Below are positions 7,403 to 14,239 of a DNA stretch of 27,391 bases, one piece after another; position 1 is the stretch's first letter; every line of letters starts with the position of its first letter. A model generated the notes under the pieces. It was not told where the DNA came from. It saw only the letters and a program-made list of their open reading frames with translations, and did no database searches. Source of the DNA: Planctomycetaceae bacterium (GTDB taxonomy: Bacteria > Planctomycetota > Planctomycetia > Pirellulales > UBA1268). The stretch spans positions 1 through 27,391 of the forward strand of contig SXWC01000001.1 in NCBI GenBank assembly GCA_005789975.1. The letters run 5' to 3'. The position numbers were made by a program, and so were the translations under genes.

Positions 7403-8566
7403 ATGCATGCGTCTCGCGGAGTCATCGCCCGTCCCCTCATCGGCCTGAAGACGGCGATCGTGATGCTGCTCGCCGGCCTGCCGATCGCATCCGGGACGCC
7501 GCACCGCGACTGGTCGGGCGTGGAACTGGCCTGGCAGAACGACCCGCGCGCCGACGCCGAAGCGTCTCTGCCGGTCGAAGCTCAGTCGTCGCGGCGGCCA
7601 TCACGGCGGGCCCAGCGGCGGAGCATTCGCCGCGGGCTGCCCGAACCGGCCGTCGCGCCGCGGCCCAAGCCCACGGCCGGCGGCCCAGGGTCAACGCCAC
7701 CCGCTGCGGCGGACGGTCTCGATGCCGGCAGCGGGATTGCGGTCGAGACGACGGCCACGACTCACGGTGTCGTCGTCCATCGCGACCAGCCCTACGGCGA
7801 CGAGGTTCACGCCCGGCAGCGACTCGACATCCACCTGCCCGAGGGCTGCAGCGGCGGCGGGCTGCCGCTGGTGATCTGGATTCATGGCCCCGACTGGCGC
7901 AGCGGCACCAAGGCCGACTGCCCCGTCGCCTGGCTGGCACGGGAAGGCTACGCCGTGGCGAGCGTGGACTATCGCACGAGTGATGAGGCGATTCATCCGG
8001 CCCAACTCGAAGACTGCCGGGCCGCCGTGGCGGCGCTCCTCGCCGACGCCGAGACTTGGGGCATCGATCCTGCCCGGATCTGCGTGGCGGGTCACGCCGC
8101 GGGCGGGCATCTCGCCGCCCTCGTCGGCTTCGCGCCATCCCCGGAGGAAACCGGACACGAGGCGTCGGCCGGACCCTCCGCGGTGGCGGTCATCGGGGCG
8201 CCGGTCCACCTGACCACGCTCGGAAGCGAACACGATCGCGCCGGTTCGCCGGCCAGTCGCCTGATCGGGGCACCGCTCCAGGAAGTGCGTGAGGCGGCGC
8301 AGCGTGCCAGTCCGCTGGTGCATGTTTCGCCCGACGATCCGCCGACGCTGATCCTTCACAACGGCCGCGATGCGGCGATTCCCGTCGATCAGGCCGTGCT
8401 CCTCGACAAGACGCTCGCGGCGGCGGGCGTGGAGACCACGCTCGTGATCCTCGACGACGAAGCCACGCGGCCCCCGCTCGATCGGGGCTCGCCCGCGGGG
8501 ACGGCGCTGCTCGAGTTTCTCGACCGGGTCATCGGCCCGGGCACGGCGCCAGCCTCCCGCGACTAG
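7403..8566 (+). CDS. Secreted alpha/beta-hydrolase homologue (BD-FAE/carboxylesterase-like) lacking catalytic Ser
   Basis: The protein has 387 residues. An N-terminal signal-like segment (hydrophobic 12-29, LIGLKTAIVMLLAGLPIA) is followed by an Arg/Pro/Ala-rich low-complexity linker (about 50-110) and an alpha/beta-hydrolase domain (about 120-375). The fold is supported by LPLVIWIHGPDWRSG (155-168, normally HGGGW), the segment YAVASVDYRTS (183-193), DCRAAVAALLADAETWGIDP (204-223) and LILHNGRDAAIPVDQA (316-331) around the usual Asp. The nucleophile elbow, normally GHSAGGHLA, reads GHAAGGHLA, so residue 232 is Ala (GCC, 8096-8098). The usual late histidine block is absent around 350-365. It is therefore probably not an esterase and may bind a ligand instead. 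The start at 7403 is supported by the TATAAT box at 7354-7359. Confidence 0.85.
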   Translation: MHASRGVIARPLIGLKTAIVMLLAGLPIASGTPHRDWSGVELAWQNDPRADAEASLPVEAQSSRRPSRRAQRRSIRRGLPEPAVAPRPKPTAGGPGSTPPAAADGLDAGSGIAVETTATTHGVVVHRDQPYGDEVHARQRLDIHLPEGCSGGGLPLVIWIHGPDWRSGTKADCPVAWLAREGYAVASVDYRTSDEAIHPAQLEDCRAAVAALLADAETWGIDPARICVAGHAAGGHLAALVGFAPSPEETGHEASAGPSAVAVIGAPVHLTTLGSEHDRAGSPASRLIGAPLQEVREAAQRASPLVHVSPDDPPTLILHNGRDAAIPVDQAVLLDKTLAAAGVETTLVILDDEATRPPLDRGSPAGTALLEFLDRVIGPGTAPASRD

Positions 8567-8896
8567 GCAGTCCGTGGGGCCCGCCCGCGCAGGATACGCA
8601 GATCGTCGATCGTGGATACGTGCGGTGTTTCCCGCGTTCGATCGAGTGGACAACGCGCCCGAGCCACGTGGTCCACGGACCGATGCCCCGCACCGCCGCA
8701 CGACCGGCAGGAGTGGCAGATGCGCTCCAGCCGGCGTCGCATGCCCCGCCTGCCAAGTCTGTGCAGTTGTCGCTCCCTGCCGCCGATAGTTTCTCCTGTG
8801 CCGGACGCCTCCGGCATGGCAGCCCGCCGGCAGACTCCGCCGTCGCGGGCGTCTCTTTCCTCCCGACATCGTCAGACCACGGATCCGCACCACCCC
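8567..8896 (+). other. 330-nt gap before the sigma factor gene, with two hairpins
   Basis: No gene is supported here. Two structures are visible. The first is an imperfect hairpin at 8706-8754: outer stem GGCAGG/CCTGCC, then GGC/GCC and an inner stem ATGCG/CGCAT. The second is a 7-bp stem TGCCGGA/TCCGGCA with loop CGCC at 8799-8816. Neither has a T-run. The second would lie in the 5' leader of the sigma gene if transcription starts upstream of it. The frame of the sigma gene stays open through this region (from 8612), but that N-terminal extension is low-complexity Arg/Pro/Ser-rich and unlike sigma factors. Confidence 0.4.
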
Positions 8897-9766
8897 ATGC
8901 CGTCGCCCCGTCGCCAGCCATCAGCCGCCCTGCAAAATCCGCTCGAGACCTACCTGCGGGACATCAACGCGACGGCGCTGCTCACCGCCGACGACGAGAA
9001 GCGACTGGCGCGGGCGATCGCCCAGGGGGATGCCCTCGCCCGTGATCACATGGTCAGGGCCAACCTCCGCCTCGTGGTCAACATCGCCCGGGGCTATGCC
9101 AACCGCGGTCTCCTCCTGCCCGACCTCATCGAGGAGGGCAATCTCGGCCTGTTGCGGGCCGTCGAGGGCTTCGATCCCACCATGGGAACGCGATTCAGCA
9201 CCTACGCGAGCTACTGGATCAAGCAGTCGATCAAGCGGGCGCTGATCAACTCCGGCAAGACCATCCGGATCCCGGCCTACATGGTCGAGCTGCTTTCGAA
9301 GTGGCGGCGGGCCACCATCCGGCTCAGCGAGGCGCTCAGCCGTCCGCCGACGCCGGAGGAAGTGGCGCGGAGCCTCGGGCTGGCCCGCAAGAAGCTGCCC
9401 ATCATCAAGAAGGCGATCCACGTGCACCAGTCGACTCCGCACTCGGAGCCCGCCGAGGGGGGCTGGTCGCTGGGGGAACTCATCCAGGACGACAACGCCC
9501 GCTGTCCGGCGGAGGTCCTCCTCGACGAAGACACCCTGCGGCACGTGCTCAAGCGGATCGACGAGCTCGACCAGCGGGCCGGGACGATCATCAAGCTGCG
9601 TTTCGGACTCACCGGATCCGAGCCGATGACGCTCAAGGAAATCGGCGCGGTGCTGGGCCTGACACGGGAACGCGTCCGCCAGATCGAGTCGGAGACGCTT
9701 GCCAGCCTAGCGATGGAGATCGACGGCGTGCCCCGGGCCAAGATCCGGTTGCGTCACGGCGCCTGA
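8897..9766 (+). CDS. Sigma-70 family RNA polymerase sigma factor (RpoD/RpoS-like, group 2 type)
   Basis: The protein has 289 residues and should direct RNA polymerase to a promoter set. Region 1.2 is seen at 14-44 (NPLETYLRDINATALLT onward). Region 2 is at about 50-120, with LRLVVNIARGYANRGLLLPD and the -10 recognition helix TYASYWIKQSIKRA (102-115). Region 3 is at about 125-200 (IRIPAYMVELLSKW; PPTPEEVARSLGL). Region 4 is at about 215-275, with the HTH MTLKEIGAVLGLTRERVRQI. There is no long region 1.1 as in housekeeping RpoD, and the factor has all four main regions unlike ECF factors. The start at 8897 gives the conventional N-terminus, although no Shine-Dalgarno sequence is seen. It is followed by apt 20 nt later, so apt and mnmA may share its transcript. 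Confidence 0.92.
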   Translation: MPSPRRQPSAALQNPLETYLRDINATALLTADDEKRLARAIAQGDALARDHMVRANLRLVVNIARGYANRGLLLPDLIEEGNLGLLRAVEGFDPTMGTRFSTYASYWIKQSIKRALINSGKTIRIPAYMVELLSKWRRATIRLSEALSRPPTPEEVARSLGLARKKLPIIKKAIHVHQSTPHSEPAEGGWSLGELIQDDNARCPAEVLLDEDTLRHVLKRIDELDQRAGTIIKLRFGLTGSEPMTLKEIGAVLGLTRERVRQIESETLASLAMEIDGVPRAKIRLRHGA

Positions 9767-9786
9767 CCCCACACACTGGACGCACC

Positions 9787-10299
9787 ATGGACCTCACCCG
9801 CCACATCCGGCCGCTCCCCGACTGCCCGACGCCGGGGATCCTGTTTCGCGACATCACCCCGCGGCTCGCCGATGCCGCGGCGTTCGCCGCGGCGATCCAG
9901 GCCCTCGCCGCGCCTTGGCGGTCGGCCGGCGTCGAGGCCATCGCGGCGGTCGAGGCCCGCGGCTTCCTGTTCGCCGGCCCGCTGGCCCTGGAACTCGGCG
10001 TGGGTGTGATCCCCGTGCGGAAACCGGGCAAACTCCCCGCCGACACGATCTCGCATGAATACGATCTCGAATACGGCCGCGACCGGCTGGAGATGCACCG
10101 GGGGGTGCTGCCGAACGGTGCCCGGGTGCTCATTGTGGACGACGTGCTGGCGACGGGAGGCACGGCGGACGCCTGCATCAAGCTCATCGCGGCCGGCGGC
10201 GGGCAGGTCCTCGGCTCGTCGTTCCTGATCGAGATCGCCCCCCTGGGCGGCCGTGAGCGGCTCGTGCCGCACCGGGTCGAGAGCGTGATCATCTACTGA
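9787..10299 (+). CDS. apt: Adenine phosphoribosyltransferase Apt
   Basis: Apt converts adenine and PRPP to AMP and pyrophosphate in purine salvage, in the cytoplasm. The 170-residue length is typical. Visible signatures are PTPGILFRDITPRLAD (about 14-29), the EARGFLFAGPLA motif (about 57-68), PVRKPGKLP, the adenine-specific loop SHEYDLEYG, and the PRPP-binding motif VLIVDDVLATGGTA (about 114-127). The ATG at 9787 is the only start that matches the family N-terminus. The stop codon overlaps the mnmA start by one base (TGATG at 10297-10301), so the two are probably translationally coupled. The neighbouring sigma gene ends 20 nt upstream. Confidence 0.96.
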   Translation: MDLTRHIRPLPDCPTPGILFRDITPRLADAAAFAAAIQALAAPWRSAGVEAIAAVEARGFLFAGPLALELGVGVIPVRKPGKLPADTISHEYDLEYGRDRLEMHRGVLPNGARVLIVDDVLATGGTADACIKLIAAGGGQVLGSSFLIEIAPLGGRERLVPHRVESVIIY

Positions 10300-11414
10300 T
10301 GCCGCCTGTGTCCCGCGTCGTCGTGGCCATGTCGGGGGGCGTCGATTCGAGCGTGGCGGCGGCGCTCCTGGTGGAGGCCGGCCACGACTGCATCGGCGTC
10401 TTCATGCGGCACGCCTCGCCAGCCCTCCCCACCGCCGATCCGGCGAACCCACTGGCCGTTCTTCCCGAGCGGCCGGGGCACCAGGGATGCTGCAGCCCGA
10501 CCGACGCCCTCGATGCACGGCGGGTGGCCGACCGCCTGGGCATCCCGCTCTACGCCCTCGACCTCACGCCCGACTTCGAGCGGATCATCGACGACTTCAC
10601 CGCCGAATATGGCCGCGGTCGCACGCCGAATCCCTGTGTGCGGTGCAACTCGTGGCTGAAGTTCGGGAAACTCTTCGAGCACGCCGAGGCGATCGGCGGC
10701 TCGCACGTGGCCACCGGCCATTACGCGCGGCTCGGCCAGGGGCCGGATGGTCCCCGGCTGTTTCGCGGCAGGGATCCCGCCCGTGACCAGTCGTACGTGC
10801 TCTTCGACATCCGGCCCGACCGCCTCCGCCGGATGCTCCTGCCCGTCGGCGACCTGCCCAAGAGCGAGGTGCGGAAACGGGCGACGGCGCTGGGCCTCGT
10901 CACGGCCGACAAGCCCGACAGCCAGGAAATCTGCTTCGTCGCTCCGGGGCAGCACGCCCGCCTCGTGGCCCACCGCCTCGGCGGATCGCGGGCCGGCGAG
11001 ATCGTCGATGCGTCGGGCCGCGTGCTGGGACGCCATGCGGGCATCGAGCACTTCACCGTCGGGCAGCGGCAGGGACTCGGGATCGCCACGGGCGTGCCGC
11101 TGCACGTGGTGCGAATCGAATCCGACACCTGTCGGATCGTCGTCGGCGCACGGGCGGAGGTGCCGGAGGCGGAGCTCACGGCCGCGGAAGGATCGTGGCT
11201 CTGCGAACCTCCCACGGAACCGTTCGAGTGTCTTGTGCAGTGCCGCGCGCAACGCGGGGCGGTGCCGGCCGTGGTCACGCCGCTCTCCGACAACCGGTTC
11301 ACCGCCCGATTCACCGGCGGCCCGGACCTGTCGCCGGGGCCCATCTCACCGGGCCAGCCGGCGGTCTGCTATGCCGGCGACCGACTCCTCGGGGGCGGCT
11401 GGATCGTGGGGTAG
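10299..11414 (+). CDS. mnmA: tRNA-specific 2-thiouridylase MnmA
   Basis: MnmA uses ATP and relayed sulfur to form 2-thiouridine at position 34 of Lys, Glu and Gln tRNAs. The 371 residues include the PP-loop SGGVDSS (12-18), the block [15 protein letters not shown] (109-123) with the catalytic-cysteine position, ATGHYAR (138-144), DQSYVLF (163-169), the second cysteine segment SQEICFV (208-214, C212), and [12 protein letters not shown] near 248-259. The first cysteine motif is CxxC (C113, C116) instead of the DxxC of E. coli MnmA, so with C212 three cysteines are present. The segment [13 protein letters not shown] is also typical. The start overlaps the apt stop by one base. A 110-nt gap separates it from floA. 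Confidence 0.95.
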   Translation: MPPVSRVVVAMSGGVDSSVAAALLVEAGHDCIGVFMRHASPALPTADPANPLAVLPERPGHQGCCSPTDALDARRVADRLGIPLYALDLTPDFERIIDDFTAEYGRGRTPNPCVRCNSWLKFGKLFEHAEAIGGSHVATGHYARLGQGPDGPRLFRGRDPARDQSYVLFDIRPDRLRRMLLPVGDLPKSEVRKRATALGLVTADKPDSQEICFVAPGQHARLVAHRLGGSRAGEIVDASGRVLGRHAGIEHFTVGQRQGLGIATGVPLHVVRIESDTCRIVVGARAEVPEAELTAAEGSWLCEPPTEPFECLVQCRAQRGAVPAVVTPLSDNRFTARFTGGPDLSPGPISPGQPAVCYAGDRLLGGGWIVG

Positions 11415-11416
11415 AA

Positions 11417-11430
11417 CGGGGTTTTCCCCG
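11417..11430 (+). terminator. Short hairpin after mnmA
   Basis: CGGGG, a TTTT loop and CCCCG form a 5-bp perfect stem directly after the mnmA stop. No T-run follows, so this is a weak terminator candidate; its right arm is the first TTTTCCCC element before floA. Confidence 0.35.
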
Positions 11431-11444
11431 GACAAACCCCCCTG

Positions 11445-11474
11445 TTTCCCCCCGGCGACCGGGCGAACTAGTCT
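11445..11474 (+). promoter_or_regulatory. Candidate promoter of floA
   Basis: TTTCCCC (from 11445) is followed 24 bases later by TAGTCT (11469-11474), the same arrangement as before the YidB-family gene. It implies a leader of about 45 nt before the GTG at 11525. The -35 side is non-consensus. Confidence 0.35.
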
Positions 11475-11524
11475 TGCCCGGGCGGGTGTGTCGCCCCGCC
11501 AACCCGTCTCTGGAGACCACGCCC

Positions 11525-12493
11525 GTGAACGATCGGCCCGCCGCAATGCCCACCGAAGTGATCGCGGGAGCCGCAATCATCCTCGGAATCGTCGCCCTGA
11601 CGATGCTCCTGCTCGTCTTCAACTACGGGCAGCTCTGGTTCCAGGCCTACTGGTCGAAGGCGCGGGTGACATTTCTCGAACTCCTCGGCATGAGCCTGCG
11701 GAAGGTGAACGCGCGGACGATCGTGCAGGCCAGGATCATGGCGGTGCAGGCGGGTCTGGGGAATGAGATCACGCCCCGCCGTCTCGAGGCCCACTATCTC
11801 GCCGGGGGTGACGTGCCCCGGGTGATCCGGGCCCTGATCGCCGCGCAGCGGGCCGACCTCGACCTCGACTTCGACCGCGCCTGCGCGATCGACCTCGCAG
11901 GCCGGGACGTGCTCGACGCCGTGCAGACCAGCGTGAATCCGAAGGTGATCGACTGCCCCGACATCGCCAGCGGCAAGTCGACGCTTTCGGCCGTCGCCAG
12001 GAACGGCGTGGAACTCAAGATCCGGGCCCGCGTGACCGTGCGGACGAATCTCCAGCAACTCATCGGCGGTGCCACGGAGGAGACGATCATCGCCCGTGTC
12101 GGCGAGGGGATCATCACGTCGATCGGATCCGCCGAGAGCCACTTCGAGGTGATGGAGCACCCCGACAAGATCTCCAAGGCGGTGCTCCAGCGGGGGCTCG
12201 ATGCACAGACCGCCTTCCAGATCGTGTCGATCGACATCGCCGACATCGAGGTGGGCGAGAACATCGGCGCGCGGCTGCAGGCCGATCAGGCCGAGGCCGA
12301 CACCCGTGTGGCCCGCGCCAAGGCGGAGGAGCGGCGGAGCGTCGCCATCGCCCGAGAGCAGGAAATGAAGGCCTCCACCGCAGAAAACCGGGCCCGTCTG
12401 ATCGAAGCGGAGGCGCTCGTCCCGAAGAGCATCGGCGAAGCCTTTCGGGCCGGGCGGGTGGCGGGCGGTGAACGGACAGCGGTCGGGGGCTGA
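11525..12493 (+). CDS. floA: Flotillin-like protein FloA (SPFH/band-7 membrane scaffold)
   Basis: FloA forms foci in the membrane and organises functional membrane microdomains. The 322-residue protein matches Bacillus FloA (about 331) along most of its length. It has an N-terminal membrane helix (about 12-36), LESHYLAGG-like [20 protein letters not shown], the block [20 protein letters not shown] then [40 protein letters not shown], and the Ala/Glu-rich coiled coil [20 protein letters not shown] near the C-terminus. Start choice: GTG at 11525 has GGAG nine bases upstream; an ATG seven codons later (11546) is possible. In many bacteria floA sits next to an NfeD-type gene, but none is visible here. 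The gene ends 197 nt before the next small gene. Confidence 0.94.
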   Translation: MNDRPAAMPTEVIAGAAIILGIVALTMLLLVFNYGQLWFQAYWSKARVTFLELLGMSLRKVNARTIVQARIMAVQAGLGNEITPRRLEAHYLAGGDVPRVIRALIAAQRADLDLDFDRACAIDLAGRDVLDAVQTSVNPKVIDCPDIASGKSTLSAVARNGVELKIRARVTVRTNLQQLIGGATEETIIARVGEGIITSIGSAESHFEVMEHPDKISKAVLQRGLDAQTAFQIVSIDIADIEVGENIGARLQADQAEADTRVARAKAEERRSVAIAREQEMKASTAENRARLIEAEALVPKSIGEAFRAGRVAGGERTAVGG

Positions 12494-12630
12494 GCCCGCC
12501 GTCGCAGCAGACCGCCGAGTCCAGCCAGCCCTCCCACCCTTCCATTCCGTACAGCCCGGGAAATTGGCCAAACCCTGACGGCACCGGCTGCCGATGACGA
12601 TTCTGTGGAGACGGTGCACGTCAGGATGAC

Positions 12631-12652
12631 GGCCGGGCCGAGTGGTCCGGCC
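12631..12652 (+). terminator. Strong GC-rich hairpin between floA and the small downstream gene
   Basis: A 9-bp stem with one G-T wobble (GGCCGGGCC at 12631-12639 with GGTCCGGCC at 12644-12652) and a GAGT loop lies 138 nt after floA and 38 nt before the next start. There is no T-run. It may act as a terminator, an attenuator or a stabilising leader structure. Confidence 0.4.
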
Positions 12653-12690
12653 CACCGCTCCGAGAGTCCCACGGCAAGGGAGCGTGCCCA

Positions 12691-12936
12691 ATGGCGATGC
12701 GTCAACTGCGTGTCTACGCGGAACCGGATCTGAAGGTTCGGGACTTCGCTGCGGTCGAACCCTCGTCCGACCCCGGCGTGCGGGTGTCGCTCGGCGACGT
12801 CCTGCCGCTCCTCGCCGACGCCGTGGCCAGCAACCGCACCTGGCTGGCCGACTTCGCCGACGACGAGATCACGATCTCGGCCGACCTGCACGACGTGCTC
12901 CAGGCGTACCGGCATTTTCGTCGGCCCGGCGCTTGA
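12691..12936 (+). CDS. Small conserved-looking protein of unknown function (81 aa)
   Basis: I do not recognise a named family. The 81-residue acidic protein begins MAMRQLRVYAEPDLKVRDFA and ends in HDVLQAYRHFRRPGA. Its composition (many Asp, Leu, Val; no Cys, signal peptide or membrane helix) suggests a compact soluble cytoplasmic protein. It is judged real because it has a good ribosome-binding site (GGGAG at 12678-12682, eight bases before the ATG), a balanced amino-acid composition unlike antisense frames, and space to itself between floA and the XRE regulator. A second ATG two codons later (12697) is an alternative start. Confidence 0.65.
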   Translation: MAMRQLRVYAEPDLKVRDFAAVEPSSDPGVRVSLGDVLPLLADAVASNRTWLADFADDEITISADLHDVLQAYRHFRRPGA

Positions 12937-12999
12937 GCCCTTTCCCGAGGCGACCGCACGCCCTGGGTGAGCGATCTCCAGAGGGGCGTCAGGTACCTC

Positions 13000-13028
13000 T
13001 TGCGGGGAGTCTGCGGCAGGTCCATAAT
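13000..13028 (+). promoter_or_regulatory. Promoter of the XRE-cupin regulator (TTGCGG - 17 - CATAAT)
   Basis: TTGCGG (13000-13005) and CATAAT (13023-13028) are separated by exactly 17 nt, a near-consensus sigma-70 promoter. The expected start of transcription (about 13034-13036) is only 3-5 nt before the ATG at 13039, so the mRNA would be essentially leaderless. No Shine-Dalgarno sequence is present. Confidence 0.6.
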
Positions 13029-13038
13029 CTGGCTCTCC

Positions 13039-13662
13039 ATGGCCAGCACCGTGAACCTCGCCGACCTCGGCCTCCGCGTGAAGGCGTTCCGCCTCGCCAG
13101 CCGCATGACCCTCGATGAGGTGGTGCAGCGGACCGGCTTCACCGTGAGCTGGCTCTCCAAACTCGAGAACGGGCAACTCTCGCCCTCGCTCGAAGGGCTC
13201 GTGAAGCTTGCCGAGGTGCTGCAGTGCGGCGTGGACGACCTCGTCGAGGGGCTCTCCGCACGACCCCGCTTCGTGATGGTCAAGCGGGGCTCCGGTCGGC
13301 TCGACGGGGGCCGCGGCAGCAAACCGGGATTGGTCGCGGAACAGCTGGCCGATGGCTGGCACGCCCGGGCGATGGCTCCGGAGATCCTTCACCTCCCGCG
13401 GTCGCTCGCCAAGCTCCGGCCGGAGAATCATCACGGCGAGCGGTTTTTGATGGTGCTCGAGGGGGACGTGCATGTCCACTACGGCGACGACCTGATCCCG
13501 CTCGCCCCGGGCGACAGCCTCTATCTCTGCGCCACCGTGCCGCATGCCATCGCGACGGCCGGCGGCACTGCCGCCAAGGTGCTCAGCGTGTCATGCGAAA
13601 CGCCGCCGAATGGACGTAACGGCGAGGCCCGAGCCGCCAAGAAACAGCGGGCGGCGCGGTGA
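13039..13662 (+). CDS. XRE-family transcriptional regulator with C-terminal cupin domain
   Basis: The 207-residue protein has a helix-turn-helix of the XRE type (about 8-63: LGLRVKAFRLASRMTLDEVV, FTVSWLSKLENGQLSPS, LVKLAEVLQCGVDDL). A double-stranded beta-helix cupin follows (about 118-186), with HHGERFLMVLEGDVHVHYGD, LAPGDSLYLCATVPHAI and further beta strands. Such regulators (the PuuR or SinR-like cupin group) often bind a small ligand in the cupin and repress nearby metabolic genes; the ligand here is unknown. The basic tail (GEARAAKKQRAAR) is low complexity. The ATG at 13039 is preferred over an upstream start because the promoter lies between them. The gene converges on the GNAT gene, with 21 nt between the stops and no terminator. 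Confidence 0.9.
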   Translation: MASTVNLADLGLRVKAFRLASRMTLDEVVQRTGFTVSWLSKLENGQLSPSLEGLVKLAEVLQCGVDDLVEGLSARPRFVMVKRGSGRLDGGRGSKPGLVAEQLADGWHARAMAPEILHLPRSLAKLRPENHHGERFLMVLEGDVHVHYGDDLIPLAPGDSLYLCATVPHAIATAGGTAAKVLSVSCETPPNGRNGEARAAKKQRAAR

Positions 13663-13683
13663 GGTTGGCGGTGGCCAGGCGGC

Positions 13684-14232
13684 TCACCCATCGACGGGAT
13701 CGACGGGGGTCGGCAGGATCAGCTGCCAGAACTCCAGATCGAGCCAGCGGCCAAACTTGAAGCCCGCCTCGCGGACGGTGCCGCAGCAGTGGAAACCGAG
13801 TGAACTGTGGAGCGCGACGCTCGCCACGTTGGTGGCGTCGATGCCCGCGATGAGCATGTGGATGTCGCACGCCTCGGCAGCGGCGATGATCGCCTGCAGC
13901 AGCTGCTTTCCGATGCCCTCGCCGCGAAACCGCTCGTCCACGTAGACCGAATGCTCCACCGAGTATTTGTAGGCGGCCCGCGGCCGGAACGGGCCCCAGG
14001 TGGCGAAGCCGGCGAGCACGCCCGGCTCCCATTCGACGCCGAGCACCGGGATCCCGTCCTGCTGCCGCTGGGCGAACCACTCCCGCATCACCGCCTCGGT
14101 CCGCGGCGCGTATTCGTAGAGGGCGGTCGTACGGAGGATGGCATCGTTGTAGATCGCCTGGATCGCGGGCAGATGGGCCGCGACGCAGTGGATGACCGCG
14201 CGGCCGGTCGGCGGGGGCTTCTTGCGGGGCAT
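13684..14232 (-). CDS. GNAT N-acetyltransferase, phosphinothricin acetyltransferase-like (Pat/Bar group)
   Basis: The 182-residue protein should transfer acetyl from acetyl-CoA to an amino group of a small molecule. It shows the Pat-like blocks AIYNDAILRTTALYEYAPRT (about 26-45), YKYSVEHSVYVDERFRGEGI (about 88-107) containing the acetyl-CoA pyrophosphate-binding loop RFRGEGIGKQLL (101-112), and the C-terminal SSLGFHCCGTVREAGFKFGR followed by WLDLEFWQL. The natural substrate cannot be read from the sequence; many such enzymes act on amino-acid analogues such as methionine sulfoximine. Its ATG is 7 nt after the actP stop, so it is probably the last gene of the sulfatase-symporter operon. Confidence 0.88.
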   Translation of the reverse strand: MPRKKPPPTGRAVIHCVAAHLPAIQAIYNDAILRTTALYEYAPRTEAVMREWFAQRQQDGIPVLGVEWEPGVLAGFATWGPFRPRAAYKYSVEHSVYVDERFRGEGIGKQLLQAIIAAAEACDIHMLIAGIDATNVASVALHSSLGFHCCGTVREAGFKFGRWLDLEFWQLILPTPVDPVDG

Positions 14233-14239
14233 GGGCGGC

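Noticed and set aside
767..7440. Long antisense frames opposite uxaC, the histidine kinase and the regulator (767-2047, 3903-5501, 5797-7440, minus strand)
   Set aside because: They oppose well-supported genes, have low-complexity composition and no ribosome-binding sites or recognisable domains.
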